This document shows, piece after piece, positions 47,877-60,783 of a stretch of 64,000 nucleotides of DNA. Under the pieces are notes generated by a model. The model saw nothing but the letters and a program-made list of their open reading frames with translations. It had not been told where the DNA came from and did not search any database. The position numbers and the translations under genes were made by a program. Each line of letters starts with the position of its first letter. Position 1 is the stretch's first letter. The DNA comes from Silene latifolia (taxonomy: Eukaryota > Streptophyta > Magnoliopsida > Caryophyllales > Caryophyllaceae). The stretch is from assembly GCF_048544455.1 (NCBI RefSeq), contig NC_133536.1, positions 37,590,652 through 37,654,651 of the forward strand, written 5' to 3'.

Positions 47877-48209
47877 CTCCCTCCTATTCCCGATAACCTT
47901 CCCTATTCATGGGTGGCACGTAAATTAAGGGTGTTTGAATTAAATAAGTTAAAGTATTGTGGTGGGGTGAGATAATTGGAAAGAGAGAAGGTATTGTGGG
48001 ATATTATTGTGGGGGTGAGGTGATGAAAATAAGTATTGTTGTGGGGTAAGGTGATTAAAATAAGATAAAGTATACATGGGTATTGTGGGGTATTGTTGTG
48101 GGGTGAGTTGATTAAAATAAGTATAAAATTTTACTAAATAAGAAAAGAGGAAAGATATTGTGAATAGAGGAAAAAGGAAATAGGGAAGGTTATGTAAAAT
48201 AAGAGGGAG
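47877..48209. mobile_element. Stowaway-like MITE with internal tandem repeats
   Basis: 333 bp between TA dinucleotides (47875-47876, 48210-48211). The left end CTCCCTCCTATTCCC..ATAACCTTCCC pairs with the right end GGGAAGGTTATG..AAGAGGGAG. The middle has about four degenerate copies of a GTATTGTTGTGGGGTGAG/GATTAAAATAAG unit. It lies in the right half of the solo LTR; TGGACTCAAATT occurs on both flanks. Confidence 0.8.
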
Positions 48210-48504
48210 TAACTTATTTGGACTCAAATTCTTATCTTATTTGGGCTCACTACCTTTGTATGTTTGGGCTCACCTTGTCACATGTATTGGTTTGTGTGCT
48301 TTCCGTAAATTTTCACATCACGTAAATTATCCATTACCACTTGTTATATTTTATTTATTTTATTTAACCGGTATGTATAATTATGAAATGAAATGTTTGT
48401 TTTATATGTTACAAGTATGAAAAATATTATTAATAATAATTACTTGTAAGAGTCGTATTCTTGTAGAAATGCCATAGTTTTGTCATATATGCTTGATATG
48501 CCTT

Positions 48505-48900
48505 TATGCCTACTTGTGTCGTTCTGCCAAGTATGGGTTTAGCTCATTTATTACGCCTCTTTCGGACTGTCCCGCCGATTGTGGGTTTAGCTCATATCGT
48601 ATTCTGGTGATAATGCCTTTATGTTATACCTTTTTGCTTGACTTGTCTTTACGCCTCTTTCGGACTGTCCTGCCGATTATGGGTTTAGCTAATATCTTTA
48701 CGCCTTACTTGTGCCGTTCTGCCAAGTATTGGTTTACACCGCTCTCGTGCCGTTCTGCCGGGAGTTGGTTAATTTATGCTTATTCCGCCTCTTTCGGATT
48801 GTTCTGCCGATTGTGGGTACTCGACTTCCGTTCTGTCGATCGAGTCTTGGATGCAGACTATTCTGCCGCATGTCGAATCGGGGATCGTTCTACCCCGAGA
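48505..48900 (+). repeat. degenerate repeats in the solo LTR
   Basis: The words TTCTGCC(A/G).. and CGCCTCTTTCGGA.TGT.C.GCCGAT..TGGGTTTAGCT recur several times (about 48519, 48560, 48655, 48712, 48745, 48788, 48829). They form irregular modules of roughly 40-60 bp. Confidence 0.75.
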
Positions 48901-49904
48901 GTCTGACAAGATTTAGACTAGGACTGAGTCTTGGGAGTACCATTGTCGTCCTACCAGGGAAATTATATATTTATATATGAGTAGTAAAGGTCTTGCTTGG
49001 TTATAGATATTGGTATTTGTCTTTCAAGGCAAGAGTTATGCCTTGTCTTGTTTGTCTTGGTCTTATCGGATACTAGGGGTGAGCTATAAGCCCTCTAGTT
49101 GCGATATGATCGTCGGGATTGATGCTCCCATCCGTTCTTATGGTGAGATGCAAGCTATAAGTATGAATGTGACATTAGTAGCCACGTCCCGTGCAATGTT
49201 TGCTAAGTGGTTTTCCAAATAATAGCTACAGTTTCTATTCTTGTAAATTGCATTGGTTGATCCCTTACTTAACTGCTTCACATGATTCGGATTCTAATCT
49301 CATATCTATGTTGTATTTTCTTGAAATGCGTGCTTTCGTATAAATGACTGCATTCTTGTCTTTCATATTATTTAATTATCTCACATGATTAGTTGAATCT
49401 TTATTATGCTAATGTTGATCTATCTTGTTCCATCTCATTTAATTGCCGTGTTTAATTATAAATTTGATATTCATATCTTTTGTAAGTATCTTACATGACT
49501 TACCGTTTTAGTTCTTTGTTATGTTCGTTTCGACATTTTGTGGCTGGGAGAACCTTGAGTTACTCCTCACTAACTGTGGCATTCATGTTTACATGAATGA
49601 CAGGTACTAGTTGGTGCATTTATGGGGTGAAGACATGTGTGAGCTAGCGAGCACTTTGGCCTTGTAGTCGGTTTATTAGGATCGCCTAGACTTACCTTTT
49701 ATTGTATTGTCATTCGAGGGATATATTTTCCCTCACCTTGACTATCACGTTTGTATAATTTAAACTTTATTTCCGCATTCTTTATTTGTGTTTTGGATTT
49801 TAATGAACCCGCGCTTTAAATTTTAAAAGTTTCAAAAATTTCCTAATTTCTGCTTGAATTTATAAGTTATGTTTTTCCGCTTTATCGCGGGGTATCACAA
49901 CTAC

Positions 49905-51739
49905 TGCCGCATTAATATTGATAATTTCACTACTCCCGTTGTTACTTCTATTACTTTCGCTACTCTCGCTCGCTGCCAAATTGTTACTTTGACTATTCAA
50001 ATGACTGATTACTATCATATTATTATATCCAACTAGTTTAGCTCCCGTGCAATGTATGCACGGTATATATAAAGTTTTACTTTTTTTAGTGTTTTTATAT
50101 GTATGAAATTTAAATTAACTAAACTTTTTTTTTTTCATTTCACATCGTTATATTTTGATTTGAAAAATCAAATTCAAAATCGTATTAATCATGAAACTAG
50201 TGTAGATCCCCGTGCTACAGCACAGTATTTTTTAGTTTTGTTTTATAAAGAGACATTCTCATTAAATTAATTGCATAAATTAACTGTACCTTTAATGTTA
50301 TAATGTAGTAATATAATCTTAGTAAGAACTAGAAAATGAAAGTTTATTACAATCAAAAGACACTTTAAGTTAAGTTATTTTTGTCTTAAACCATTTTTAC
50401 TTTACTATAAAAATTAACTCTATAATGTTATATCATTACATGAAACTAATTTATGACATTAAATTACAATTAAGTGATGTAAAAATATAAAATTTAATTA
50501 AAAAGAGTATAAACCTTATAACAAAAACAGATAAAAATAGTATACCACGCATTTCAAAAGACGATTTACGAATAATTAGAATAATATTTTTTTAATTAAA
50601 AAAATACATAAAAATTGTTACGTCCTTTAATATATACACCATATTGATGAAGGATAATATAAGGAATAAATTTACGTAATTTTAGGGTATAAGTGATGAC
50701 AATAATAATGTTAAAGAATGCATAAGAAGAGGCTTGCGTAATTTTAGAGTGTAACTGATGAAAAATAATATCTATGGAAATGGAAATAATTGTATAATAA
50801 ATTATAGATTTTAATGAAGAAGTCATAAATATGAATTTCAATTAAAAGATTAGAGTTTAATTATAAGAATATATTAATTGAAAAGATAATAATGTAATGA
50901 AAAAAATAAATTATTTGTTACCTTATTTAGCTAGATGCCTTTTGGAGGGAAAACTAAGAGAATTTTTATTCTCTTAGTAGTAGGGGGATGAGTATTTCAA
51001 TGAAAGTTTTTCCTATTACCGAGAGATTAATGGTGTTATTTTATAAAATTTTACTGATAATATATTTTTAGCCGCGACTTTTTATCATAGAAAACTAATG
51101 AATTTTTTTCGTATGACTCTTTAAACAAAAAAAAGAAAAGAATTCCTTTTTATATCATATTGGAGATAATTTTGCGCGGAATTTAAAATACTAAATGACA
51201 TAAATATATAAATCTGAAAGATTATGTATATATATATAACCCACCATACTTATAGAATATCCTAAAAATAACTAAATTTTATTTTAGGAAATATGTTTAG
51301 GCGGGAAAATTTGGAGTTTCGCTTATTCTTTTAGTAAATAGGGGATATTACTACAATTCTTTTTACTAATAACAGAATTTACTTTTACTATTTAGGCATA
51401 CAATTTTAGGAGGCTTATATATTTATATAAATATATTACATATATGTAATAAATCAAATTGGAATAATTATGCAATATTATATATTTTTTTTGGAAATCT
51501 AGTTTGATTTATTTACCTTTTAATAGCTTCCAAAATATAACATTACATTATATTTCTGTATGTTAAATAATTAACATCTTTATACTATTAATATACAATA
51601 AGTGGGCATGTTTATTTTAAGGAAAATCACTATATTCAGGTGTTTTCTAAATTTATATTTCAGCCAAAACTATATAATATTTACATTGAAGTCCCTTGGT
51701 AAGGTCTATCACACAATGCTATCGATTTAAAACTATATA
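49905..51739. other. AT-rich intergenic DNA
   Basis: No coding. Contains small dyads around CCCGTGC..GCACGG near 50046-50066 and CCCGTGCTACAGCAC near 50208-50224. Confidence 0.45.
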
Positions 51740-53350
51740 GTATAATTAACATACTCTTGTTTTGCCGCCGCCACTTTTCACCCGCTATCCCCTCACCTTC
51801 TACTACCCTATCGTCGGGGATGGGTTCATTCCTTGGCCCATTCCCGACGACCGATCATCTCATTTGGTCCACATTGTCCATTTAATGATTCCGTTCTTTT
51901 CGGGATCTCGGTGGCCACGCACCGGTTTCTTTCGCTCTCTTGTGTTGTTGGGGATGTATGATCGGTGGTTCTCCTCTGTCCTAGATTTTTTCTTGTTTTT
52001 TTGTTCCTTATAGTCTTGCATGCATGCAGCTCCGGGGTGTGATCCCCGACCTCTGGGTCCTTTCTCCTCCCCTTGTTAGGCAGTGTCCTCTGATCTTTTT
52101 GGTTTTCTCGGTCTTTGGGATAGGTTATCTCATCTTGTTTGGTGGCTTATGTTTTTTGTGCTTTAGGTCGATAAGGTATTCCCCTTCCCCTCATCCCCTA
52201 CCCCCACCTATCGTGTCTTTGGGATAGAGATAATCCATCGGTGTTGTCGTAGTCTGGTGTTGCAATTTGAAGCGATATAGTGTTCCCCTCCGTCTCGCCC
52301 CTTCCCCCACTTATCTGCTCCATTTTGCTTGTTTTGAAGGTTGCTGCTGGGATCTTTGTCTCTGGTGTGGTTGCATGCAGAACTTTTGTTTTGATTTTGG
52401 GTTTCGTCTGGGTGTAGTTGGTGAATCGCCTTTGAAGATCGCGTCCTGTTGTGTTGGTGAGCTTTTTCTGGTCTGCCTTTGTTGCACTGATGGTGATGCC
52501 ATGGTTTTGAATGGAATGGATCAACCTGGATGTTGGCGTCTTTTTAAGGTGGCATTGGGCTAGTTTAAGTTAGGTTGGATGTGGTGTTGGTTTGATTGGC
52601 GTCAGTGGTCTGTTTCGAATCATTCATGCCGCTGTTTATTTCCATGTTTATATTAATAATAACCTTTTATTGGAAGGGTGTCTTGTCGCTTAATCATTGG
52701 GGTGGCTTGTATTATTGTGTCTTTATTGCTAATAAGGGTAATGGTAGGTTTGCATTCGGCTTGTGTTTTGCCCATCTTGAATTGGCCTTTTGAGATGGTT
52801 TTGGCTAGGGGACTCTGCAGGTTGATTTCTATTATTTCTATGTCGCTAGCTATCTTCTTACTCGCTTTTCGGGGCTACACGTTTCTTCTTGTCAGTAAGG
52901 ATTGTTTCCCAAAGTGTAGGAGTTTACTATCCTCTGGAGGCAGATCTGGCTTTTCCTTTTACGTCCTAGTGGTGTAAGTTCACTTTGCGCTTTCTTGATG
53001 GTTCAAGGGTCTCGTTGGTCTACTAATGTTGTTTATCACAGCCAAGGGGATGAATCTCCAAGATACATTTTTGTGTCTTATTGCAGGTATTTCTCCGAAA
53101 CTTTGTCAGTTAAGATGAGTAATGAGATGATCGACCATTTGGCTAGCTCTAATCGTCCCTTTAAGAATGATGTGGATGTTGAAGTTGACCTCCGTGTGCA
53201 GTCAGCCGTACACCATTAACACAATGTTGTTAGCCGATGTAGTTACCTTGTTGTTTTAGTTTATGCTATTAGTAAAATAAGTGTATTTGATCAAATGAGT
53301 CAAATGTCATCTGTATAAACCCCTTTTTTCACGGTTGCCAAAAAAATATA
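51740..53350 (+). other. unassigned transcribed-looking segment, possible non-LTR element piece
   Basis: GC content rises and short plus-strand frames appear (for example 51762-52013, 52267-52563, 52995-53219), none with a recognisable domain. Ends in A-rich sequence (AAAAAAATATAAAAATATAAAA near 53338). It could be the 5' or untranslated part of a LINE, or a decayed gene; I cannot decide. Confidence 0.3.
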
Positions 53351-53449
53351 AAAATATAAAAACTAACTATAGTACAACTAACTACAGTTAAGTGGTTGTT
53401 AAGTCGGTTTGTAGTTGTTCAATAAAAGGTTTTTCGTTTTAAAAAAGAC

Positions 53450-53908
53450 AAGGTTTATGAAGATTTGCAGATTACTTTCTGTGATATAGTAAATCCTGCA
53501 ACTACTACTATTATTATCCCTATTCAGGGTCATTCTCATGCTATCCTCAGATTATTCAAAATAGTCTACCATCAAATGATACAAATATTAATCAAGTTAT
53601 TCACGAGCAACATAGTACTGATGTTCCTGTCAGAAGGTCTTCAAGGCCTAGATAAATGACATCAAGATTGCAAGGTTTTAAGTATAAATTGCCTAGTCAG
53701 AATTCGGTTCAGTTCAGAGTTCATCCATATCAATGTAATACAAGTACATGAACCTTATACATATAAGCAACCTCAGAAACATCCTAGATGAGTTGAACCT
53801 ATGCAAAAAGAAGTTCAAGCATTGGAAGAGAATAAGAGATGGGAGATTGTTGCAGTACCAGAAGGACAAAAGGCTATTGGATCTAAGTGGGCGTATCAGA
53901 TTAAGGGG
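53450..53908 (+). pseudogene. Ty1/copia integrase-RT junction fragment
   Basis: Plus-strand reading with several stops shows a Ser/Arg-Arg linker (RRSSRP) and then the start of copia RT: EVQALEENKRWEIV..VPEGQKAIGSKWAYQIK. It breaks off at an insertion of MITE-like DNA near 53908. No LTRs nearby. Confidence 0.8.
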
Positions 53909-54640
53909 GTGTACTGTTTGGTAAACAATAGATTGATAATTTTTCAGCATATTCAAGACTCTTAACATGTTTGACTCACCAATCTACTAATTTATGTGTG
54001 GTAAATGCATATTGAAACGATAGATTGAGCTCCAATCTACTGTTTTTCCAATATGCTACTTCACCAAGCATATCCATTATAGTAGATTGCAAATAATGAA
54101 TATGTCAACGATTTACACATAGGTACAACAATCTATATATTAACCTAAACCCGCTACCAAACACTTTTATTAAACTTGCGAATTCTAGTCAAATATATCA
54201 ATCCAATCCGTCATTTATAGGCCCTGTTGGTAAACATCACATTAGGTGAAAGTAGTAGATTCCGGCTTAAATAGTAGTTTGACTAATCAATCTACTAATT
54301 TTACGTGTTTGGTTAATAGCATATTAAGATAATAACATATTGATCGGAATCTACTATTTTTGAAATGCTGCTAATAACAGCATATATAATAGCATATTGA
54401 GTTTATACATGGAAATGATAGATTTGTCATATAATATCTGTTACTTACCAAACACACTTTCTTAATTCTGCTAATTTCATATGATGGTCAAACCTACTAC
54501 TAAAATGTGCCAACCGTATTCTATTAACGCTATCTTCTATCATTAATCTGCTTCTGTCGTTTGTCAAACAAGGTCATAATCTATTTAACTAAGCTACTTC
54601 TGCTAATATTAATCCGCCGAATACCAAATAGGGCCTGAGT
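53908..54640. mobile_element. two related hAT-like MITE copies, side by side
   Basis: A first unit begins near 53908 (GTGTACTGTTTGGTAAACA) and ends near 54170 (CTACCAAACACTTTT). A second starts near 54218 (AGGCCCTGTTGGTAAAC) and ends near 54637 (ACCAAATAGGGCCTGA). Both share internal words such as AATCTACTA and GCATATTGA. Terminal inverted repeats are seen, but I found no clean target duplications. Confidence 0.55.
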
Positions 54641-54656
54641 ATAAAACTGAATTAAA

Positions 54657-55050
54657 TTTTTTTTTTTTTTTTGATAAAGAAAGAAAACTAGGTTGATTGA
54701 AATCAACCTATAACATCCTCGCGGATGAGGGCGGTAAAAAAAGTCAGAACATTTAGTTTACCAAAGTAAATCAAACAACTAAGAAAATGATGGAGGATAT
54801 AAAGAAAGCTTCTACATAATACATAAACTTCAATTCCCCAGCCAAAATCCAAACTCAAGATGGAAAGGAAAAAAATACCAAAAATAGAACTTACAAAATG
54901 CAGGAACAAAATTGACAAACACTCCTGATAGAAATCGGGAATGAAGAAAGTCTAAAGAGAGAAATCAAATGCTTGGAGAAGCTTAAGAGAAAAGAAGATT
55001 TATGATATTAAATCTTCCGCCAACTAACAGTATTTTGCTAAAATCAATCT
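54657..55050 (-). mobile_element. 3' end of a minus-strand non-LTR element
   Basis: A 16-bp T run at 54657-54672 (poly-A tail on the minus strand), preceded on the minus strand by GTTTTCTTTCTTTATC, a common 3' end of plant L1-type LINEs or their SINE partners. No coding domain; the right boundary is unknown. Confidence 0.4.
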
Positions 55051-55429
55051 ATGATAATAAGAATCGGAAAATTTTTCTTTCAATTTCTTGAGTAAACCTT
55101 CATTCTTAAGAAATATGACTGAAAAAACTCCCCTAGGCTAAAGTGAGAAGTAATTAAAGTCAAATCTTAGGGAAGGTAAATCTCAAGAATAGTTTCTGGA
55201 AAAATTTCTAACAAAAGGGATGAAGAAAAGAAGGGGAGAAGTCAAGATATTCAACCGCCAATTCTAATTTTCTGGGAATTTTTGCTTTTGGGAAGATTTT
55301 CCCTCTCTCAATTTTAAAGAGAGAGAGTTCTCCTCTTTATTTTAGCAAAAATGAATTCAATTGAAAGTTTTAAAACAAGGTTGTTATTCATATTCATTAA
55401 AAAAAATGGCCCCTTTTTTGTTTCAATGA

Positions 55430-56560
55430 CAGATTAAAGTATTTGTATTACATGAGAGGATGGTTAATATTCCATTGCCGCACAATGATATTCCAGATAC
55501 CCTTCTTTGGGGGTTGTCTGTGGATGGAAATTTTTCGACCAAAATAGCGACATGGTTAGCACAAGTCTTGTTCGATAGAAATATTGACAAATGTGAATTT
55601 TACTGGATTTGGAAACTAAATGTTTCTCCAAAACTGAAATTTTTTCCTTGGAAAATTTGTGTAGATGGTCTCCTTACGAGAAGCACGCTTCTAATAAATC
55701 ATATAATTGTTCCACCTTAATGTGTTTTGTGCAATTATCCAATTGAAGATAGAGATCATTTCTTTTTCAAGTGTTTCTTGATTGTATCGGTCATCCAAGA
55801 CATGAATATTATTAGCTTTAACAATTTTTTGGCAATATACGATAATATAGCAAGTCAGAGCTTTATAGAGAAACTTAATCCTCTTAAAATTTTAATTCCA
55901 AAAGCCGATTTCATTAATATTGTATTTATTTGGTGGAATGCATGGTTCCATAGAAATGACATTATTTTTAATGACGTTCATTTTAATATTAGCAAAGTTA
56001 TCCTTTTATGTAATAATAGCATCAAGATTTGGAATGAGACTAGATATAAAGATCTTAACAATCCTGATAAAGACGTGTCAGTTAGAAATACTACTAGTAA
56101 GGAAGAAATTTGGTGGGAGAAACCTAAAAAAGCTAAATTTTGACAGATAAAAAATAGATGGTAATAAAGTTGCTCTAGAATATTCTATAAGAGATTATAA
56201 TGGTAAAGTCGTTTTGCTATGAGCAAAAAAGTGCGGATCTAATAGTATTCTTGTTGCTGAAGCTCTCGCTTTAAAAGAAAACATTTTAGTAGCTAAATAC
56301 TTAGGAATCTCGAAGTTAATTGTAAAAGGTGATAATTTATGTGTTATCAACTCAATTAATCCGTAGTACTTGGCAAATTCCTTGGAAAATTTCTAGTTAA
56401 TGATGTAAAATTAAATCTTCAGTTCTTTGATGAAGTGATAATTAAACATTGCTTTCGTGAAGCCAACAAAGTTGCCGACTTTATGGCTTCTATTGCACAT
56501 TCATGTCTAACTCTTTCAAGGTGGTTTGAAAGCCGGTTGCATTAACTTACCTCTATCATT
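55430..56560 (+). pseudogene. L1-type LINE fragment: zinc-binding RT domain and RNase H
   Basis: Plus-strand frames (55460-55720 and 55727-56143, same frame, one stop between) carry the zf-RVT block: WIWKLNVSPKLKFFPWKICVDGLLTRSTL, then CVLCNYPIEDRDHFFFKC, with WWNAWFHRNDIIFN. Further on, decayed RNase H (RVT_3) words (LVAEALALKENILVAKYLG, KLIVKGDNLCVI) appear near 56250-56350. The polymerase core upstream is absent. No clear poly-A or target duplication. Old copy. Confidence 0.8.
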
Positions 56561-58732
56561 CGAAGGATGAGATATGTTGATTCTACTTTAGAGGATCAAT
56601 CAATATCAATCAATATATATACTTAAAAGAGGAACTTTTGAAGCGATTTCATTGGCTATTGTTTTCGAACGATAGAGGTAAGACAACTAATAGGACTTTT
56701 AAATGGTTTAATTACGTAGAATTGTAGGAGACTTGAAATTATTATCACATTAGACAACTGTTCCTTATTAAAGATCAAGTATCCAACCTATTAGAATTAG
56801 GAATTACATTAGAAAGCTTATTTGAAATTTCTATCATGTTAATTAGTTCTCCGTTTGTAGTTACTTTTTATCACCATTCTCTTTTTTTGTATTATTTGCC
56901 TTTTGTTAATAAATGCTAATGCTTTAACTAATAAGTTGTGATGCTCATGGAAATATACTAATGTGTTTGTATGTTTCGCAATTTTAGGATCATGCTCGGT
57001 ATTATATAATGTCGTCAATACAAGGTAATTTTTCTCGCGAGGTTCTTGTGTGAGAAGGTTTAATGAATCGATAATAGTATTGAGAGAAACGTTCTTCTAT
57101 TCAAGTTGTAGTTATATATAGTAGTTTATTACCATGGATCGAGATTACAAGCATTTAATCAGTGGTTACATAGATTAGGATTTTTATTTTTCTGAATTTA
57201 TTTAGGAGTGAATTTGTCGCTCGCGGAGTGTCTAATTCAATGTTCATGATTATTTACATGTTGTTTTATATTTAATCAAGAGTAATTTTGCTAAATGCTA
57301 ATATTGTATGTCTGTATGTATTTGGTGGGTCGTTGTTCTTGATCATCATTGAACGATGATCAACACAAGAAGGCTCATAGACAATACTTAAGCACTTTAT
57401 ATTGTCAAGATATGTAAGCGTATTAGTTTAACCTAGATTAAACTAACGTTAATAAATTTGTGCATATATATTGTATGTAGTGTTGTTTATAATCGGTTAT
57501 AAATACTTTTTGGTTTATATCTTGATTTTATGGTTTACTAATTTTATTAATAATTAATTCTCTATAGGAATGTGAAGATCATTAGTTAGACTGATTACAC
57601 ACAGTTAACTTACTCTTTACGATGATGCAACAATCAAATAATTCGCATCTTATTCTCCACAAAGTCACTTGCTTACAATTTGTTCACAAAAAGGACTCTG
57701 ATACGGAGTAAACATTGGTATAATTAAATAATTAAATACGCATTTCTCAATCATTTGTTTGCCTTTACTTAATCTGCCTCTTAAAAAACTAAAAAAAATA
57801 TGACTCTAATGACTTTGTTATGGGGTTTTCTAAGGGAGATGAGTTAGTGTAACATGTATATGATGCTACGCACCGCACCGCACGTCATATGGGTATAGTA
57901 TCATTGGGATGAAGATAATGGTAATCACCAAGCTCTTCTTTACCTGATTAAAGTGTCTTTATATTTCTATTAGGATAAAAGATTGATATACGAGGAATTA
58001 GAAGGGGGGAAAACTCGCTCATAATTCACAGAACACGATGAATAAGATAATTATTAATTTAAAATATTATTATTTTAGGAAACCATGCTCTGGTAAGATA
58101 ACGAAAAGTTTGTATAATTACTAACTAGCTTAGAATCCGTGCAAAATTGCACGGATATAAATAAATAATATGAATAAAAAAGTCTTAAATTTTAGCTACA
58201 AATAAAATATTAGTTTAAATGTACAAACATCTTATAAAAATGATTCGAATTCGAAATTATGAGGGTGCCATGATATTCAATCGAACAAATTTATAATGAG
58301 CATCTAATGGCCATAACAAAGTGATCACACTAAAAATCCCTTAACCTTGAAGTCATCTTAAATTCTTAATGATATCTTCTTAATGATTTTAATCGTCCAC
58401 CTGGCCTCCTCCGACAAAACCTATTTTCAGAGACATAATCAAGGCGCCTGCGAGTCTGTGACCCAACCTAAAAGTAAAAAAAAAAAGTCTCTCTAAGGTT
58501 GTATTATGTTTAAATATCACAAAAAAAACACATTACCATTTAGTTCTAAATAGTTGGAAAATTCGGTGCAAAGACTCAATATAAGACCATTAGACAAATG
58601 AACGATGGGTTATGTGGATGATCAAATTCACCTTCGAATATATTCCAAATATAAAAAGGTAAACAAATAATGAGACACCCATAAATAAAATAAGCAAATA
58701 AAAGACTGAGACGGATTGAGTACATGGCCTGA
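56561..58732. other. intergenic, AT-rich
   Basis: No coding signal. A small dyad ATCCGTGCAAAATTGCACGGAT lies at 58136-58157, next to CTAGCTTAG, like the dyads near 50046 and 50208. Confidence 0.45.
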
Positions 58733-58740
58733 GTATTATT

Positions 58741-59177
58741 TAGAGCTGGCAAATAATGACACGACAAGAACCCGACACGAAATTAACGGGTTTGGGTTGA
58801 GGCTTAATGACCCATTTATGTAAGTGGGTCGACACGAACCCGACACGATAATTAATTGGGTTGGGTTTGGGTTGAGTTCTCTAAATACGAACCCGACACG
58901 AATGACCTGTTTACTAAATTAATCCTAATTTTTCTTGATTCTTCATCACATAAATATACTTAAACTTTCCAAATATGGGCTGGCACGAAAACACTACACG
59001 AACCCGAAACGAAATTAACGGGTTAGGGTTGAGGCTTGATAACCCGTTTATGTAAGTGTGTCGACACGAACACGACATGAGATTTAATTGGGTCGGGTTT
59101 GGGTTGGAAGGTTTGTGACCCGTTTACATGTGACACGAACACGAACCCGACACAACCCGATCTGTTTGCCAGGGCTA
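58741..59177. mobile_element. hAT-type MITE with internal duplication
   Basis: 437 bp, ends TAGAGCTGGCAAA and TTTGCCAGGGCTA, flanked by the perfect 8-bp duplication GTATTATT (58733-58740 and 59178-59185), which is diagnostic of hAT insertion. The inside holds two diverged copies of a roughly 200-bp unit rich in CGACACGAACCCGACACG words, starting near 58754 and 58981. Confidence 0.88.
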
Positions 59178-59185
59178 GTATTATT

Positions 59186-59576
59186 CAATTCATCACATTA
59201 TACTACTCCGTACTAATTAGTATAACCTGAATAGATAATATGGTCCTGAAGGGACATGTGTAGTAGTATAAAATATGATGTTGGTTAAATTACATTTCTA
59301 CAATGCCCAATATACTGTGAGCCGAAAATGCATAAAATTTTTATGGTGGACGGTCAAGCATCACCATTTCTAATAGCTATATATAAGTGAAAAATATCAT
59401 TATGGAAATTAAAAGAAACATAAAATCAATGTTCAATACATCTTGAGCCTAAAATGCGTGATTAAATTACATTGTATGATGTTCTCAAGTAACCAAACTA
59501 TGTAGCCATATCTAGGAATGATTGATACTATAAATGAACCATTTCTTAAATAAAAATAGACGTAGAAGCCAAGTAT
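59186..59576. other. intergenic, nothing recognised
   Basis: AT-rich, no ORF or repeat boundary seen. Confidence 0.4.
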
Positions 59577-59581
59577 TAAAG

Positions 59582-60778
59582 TTTTTTTTTTTTTTTTTTT
59601 TGGAATGGGAGAGCATTAAATAAAAGGAAAGACAAAGTTCAGTACATCATGGGGGCGGGTCGGGGAAAAGCGGCGTAAAAGCCAAAAGTAAATCAGAGTT
59701 ACAAAGTTCAAATAGAAAATGGGGAACGCAGTCCCACTCAAAACAACCCGCGGAGGGGCTAGAGTCTAAGAGAGCGAAACGAGCAATGGCATCAGCAACG
59801 CGGTTACCCGATCTCCTCTCAAAACCCAGCATCAAATGGGGTGAGTCCTGTAAAAGAGTCCTACACTCAAGAATAATGTTAGTACACGGGCCACAAGGAA
59901 TGCTATCGCCAAGAATAGAGGAAACAACATCCAAGCAATCAGAGGCAATCAAGACTCTACTACCTAGACCAATAGACCGTAAAATTCCATCACGAATGGC
60001 GAGAAGCTCGCAAAGGAACGGGTTAGAGGCAACCAGGCGTGAAGACCAACCCATAACCCACGAACCAGACCAATCCCTAGTGACACACCCCAGGCTAGCA
60101 AAGGAGGAGGAGGAGGAAAGAGCCGCGTTGACATTGGTTTTTAGCCAGTCGCGAGGCGGGAGGGCCCAACTAACAGGATAGCAAGAGGCATCGGGGGGGG
60201 GGGGCAGCGGAGGTGGGGGTACGCTCATGAGCAGAGATCCAGGCAGAGGCGAGGGAGGAGATAGAGTCACAGAAAGAGCTAAGGGGCAAGGGAGTATGAT
60301 GTGTGAAGGTCAAATCACAGCGCCTGAGCCAAATGCGCCATAAAGTGAAGAATAAGAGGGTGTTCCAGTGAAGGTTGTTGCTGGTGCAGTTGTTAAAGAT
60401 CCAATGTTTAAGATCGGAGGTGAAGAAGGAGTGGTTTGGCTCCAAGCGGGACCAGACACAAGAGGCAAAGCTGCAATCACGGAGGACGTGAAGAGAGGAC
60501 TCGGGTAGGGAGGGGTTGAGGCAGAGGGTGCAGGTCTGAAAAGGGAGGATATTTCTTGAAAAAAGGGAGAATCTATGAGGGAGCTTGTCCCACCAGGCAA
60601 GCCAAAGGAAGACTTTGATTTTCGGAAGAGTGGGGAGGTCCCAAAGCCAAGACATGTCCGAGGCAAAGGGAGGGAGGGAAAGGGCAGGGGTGGAAAGGGA
60701 TTGATAGGCTTCTTGGATGGAGAATTTTCCACGAGGGGCAAGGGAGGTGGTAAGAACGTCGGGGCAAGGGGAGGAGGG
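59582..60778 (-). mobile_element. 5'-truncated L1-type LINE
   Basis: Minus strand. It has a 20-nt poly-A tail (plus T at 59582-59601) and ends 5' near 60778. The possible target duplication is TAAAG(TTT) at 59577 and 60779. Contains only the C-terminal part of ORF2. About 1.2 kb, the usual result of incomplete reverse transcription. Confidence 0.75.
59647..60741 (-). pseudogene. LINE ORF2 C-terminus: zf-RVT and RNase H, frameshifted at a C-run
   Basis: The frame covering 60655-60170 contains the RT zinc-binding block (LPKIKVFLWLAWWDKLPHR, CTLCLNPSLPESSLHVLRDC, LFFTLWRIWLRRCDLTF). The frame 60270-59647 contains a plant RVT_3 RNase H (WLKTNVNAAL, GCVTRDWSGSWVMGW, LCELLAIRDGI, ASDCLDVV, RRSGNRVADAIARFAL). 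The two frames meet at a homopolymer of about 10 G (plus 60193-60203), where one base of slippage explains the shift. The copy is otherwise well preserved, so it is fairly young or the shift is a sequencing error. Confidence 0.85.
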
Positions 60779-60783
60779 TAAAG

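Noticed and set aside
51762-53219. Series of plus-strand ORFs considered as a split host gene
   Set aside because: I could not join them with consistent splice sites or find a domain; kept only as an unassigned segment.
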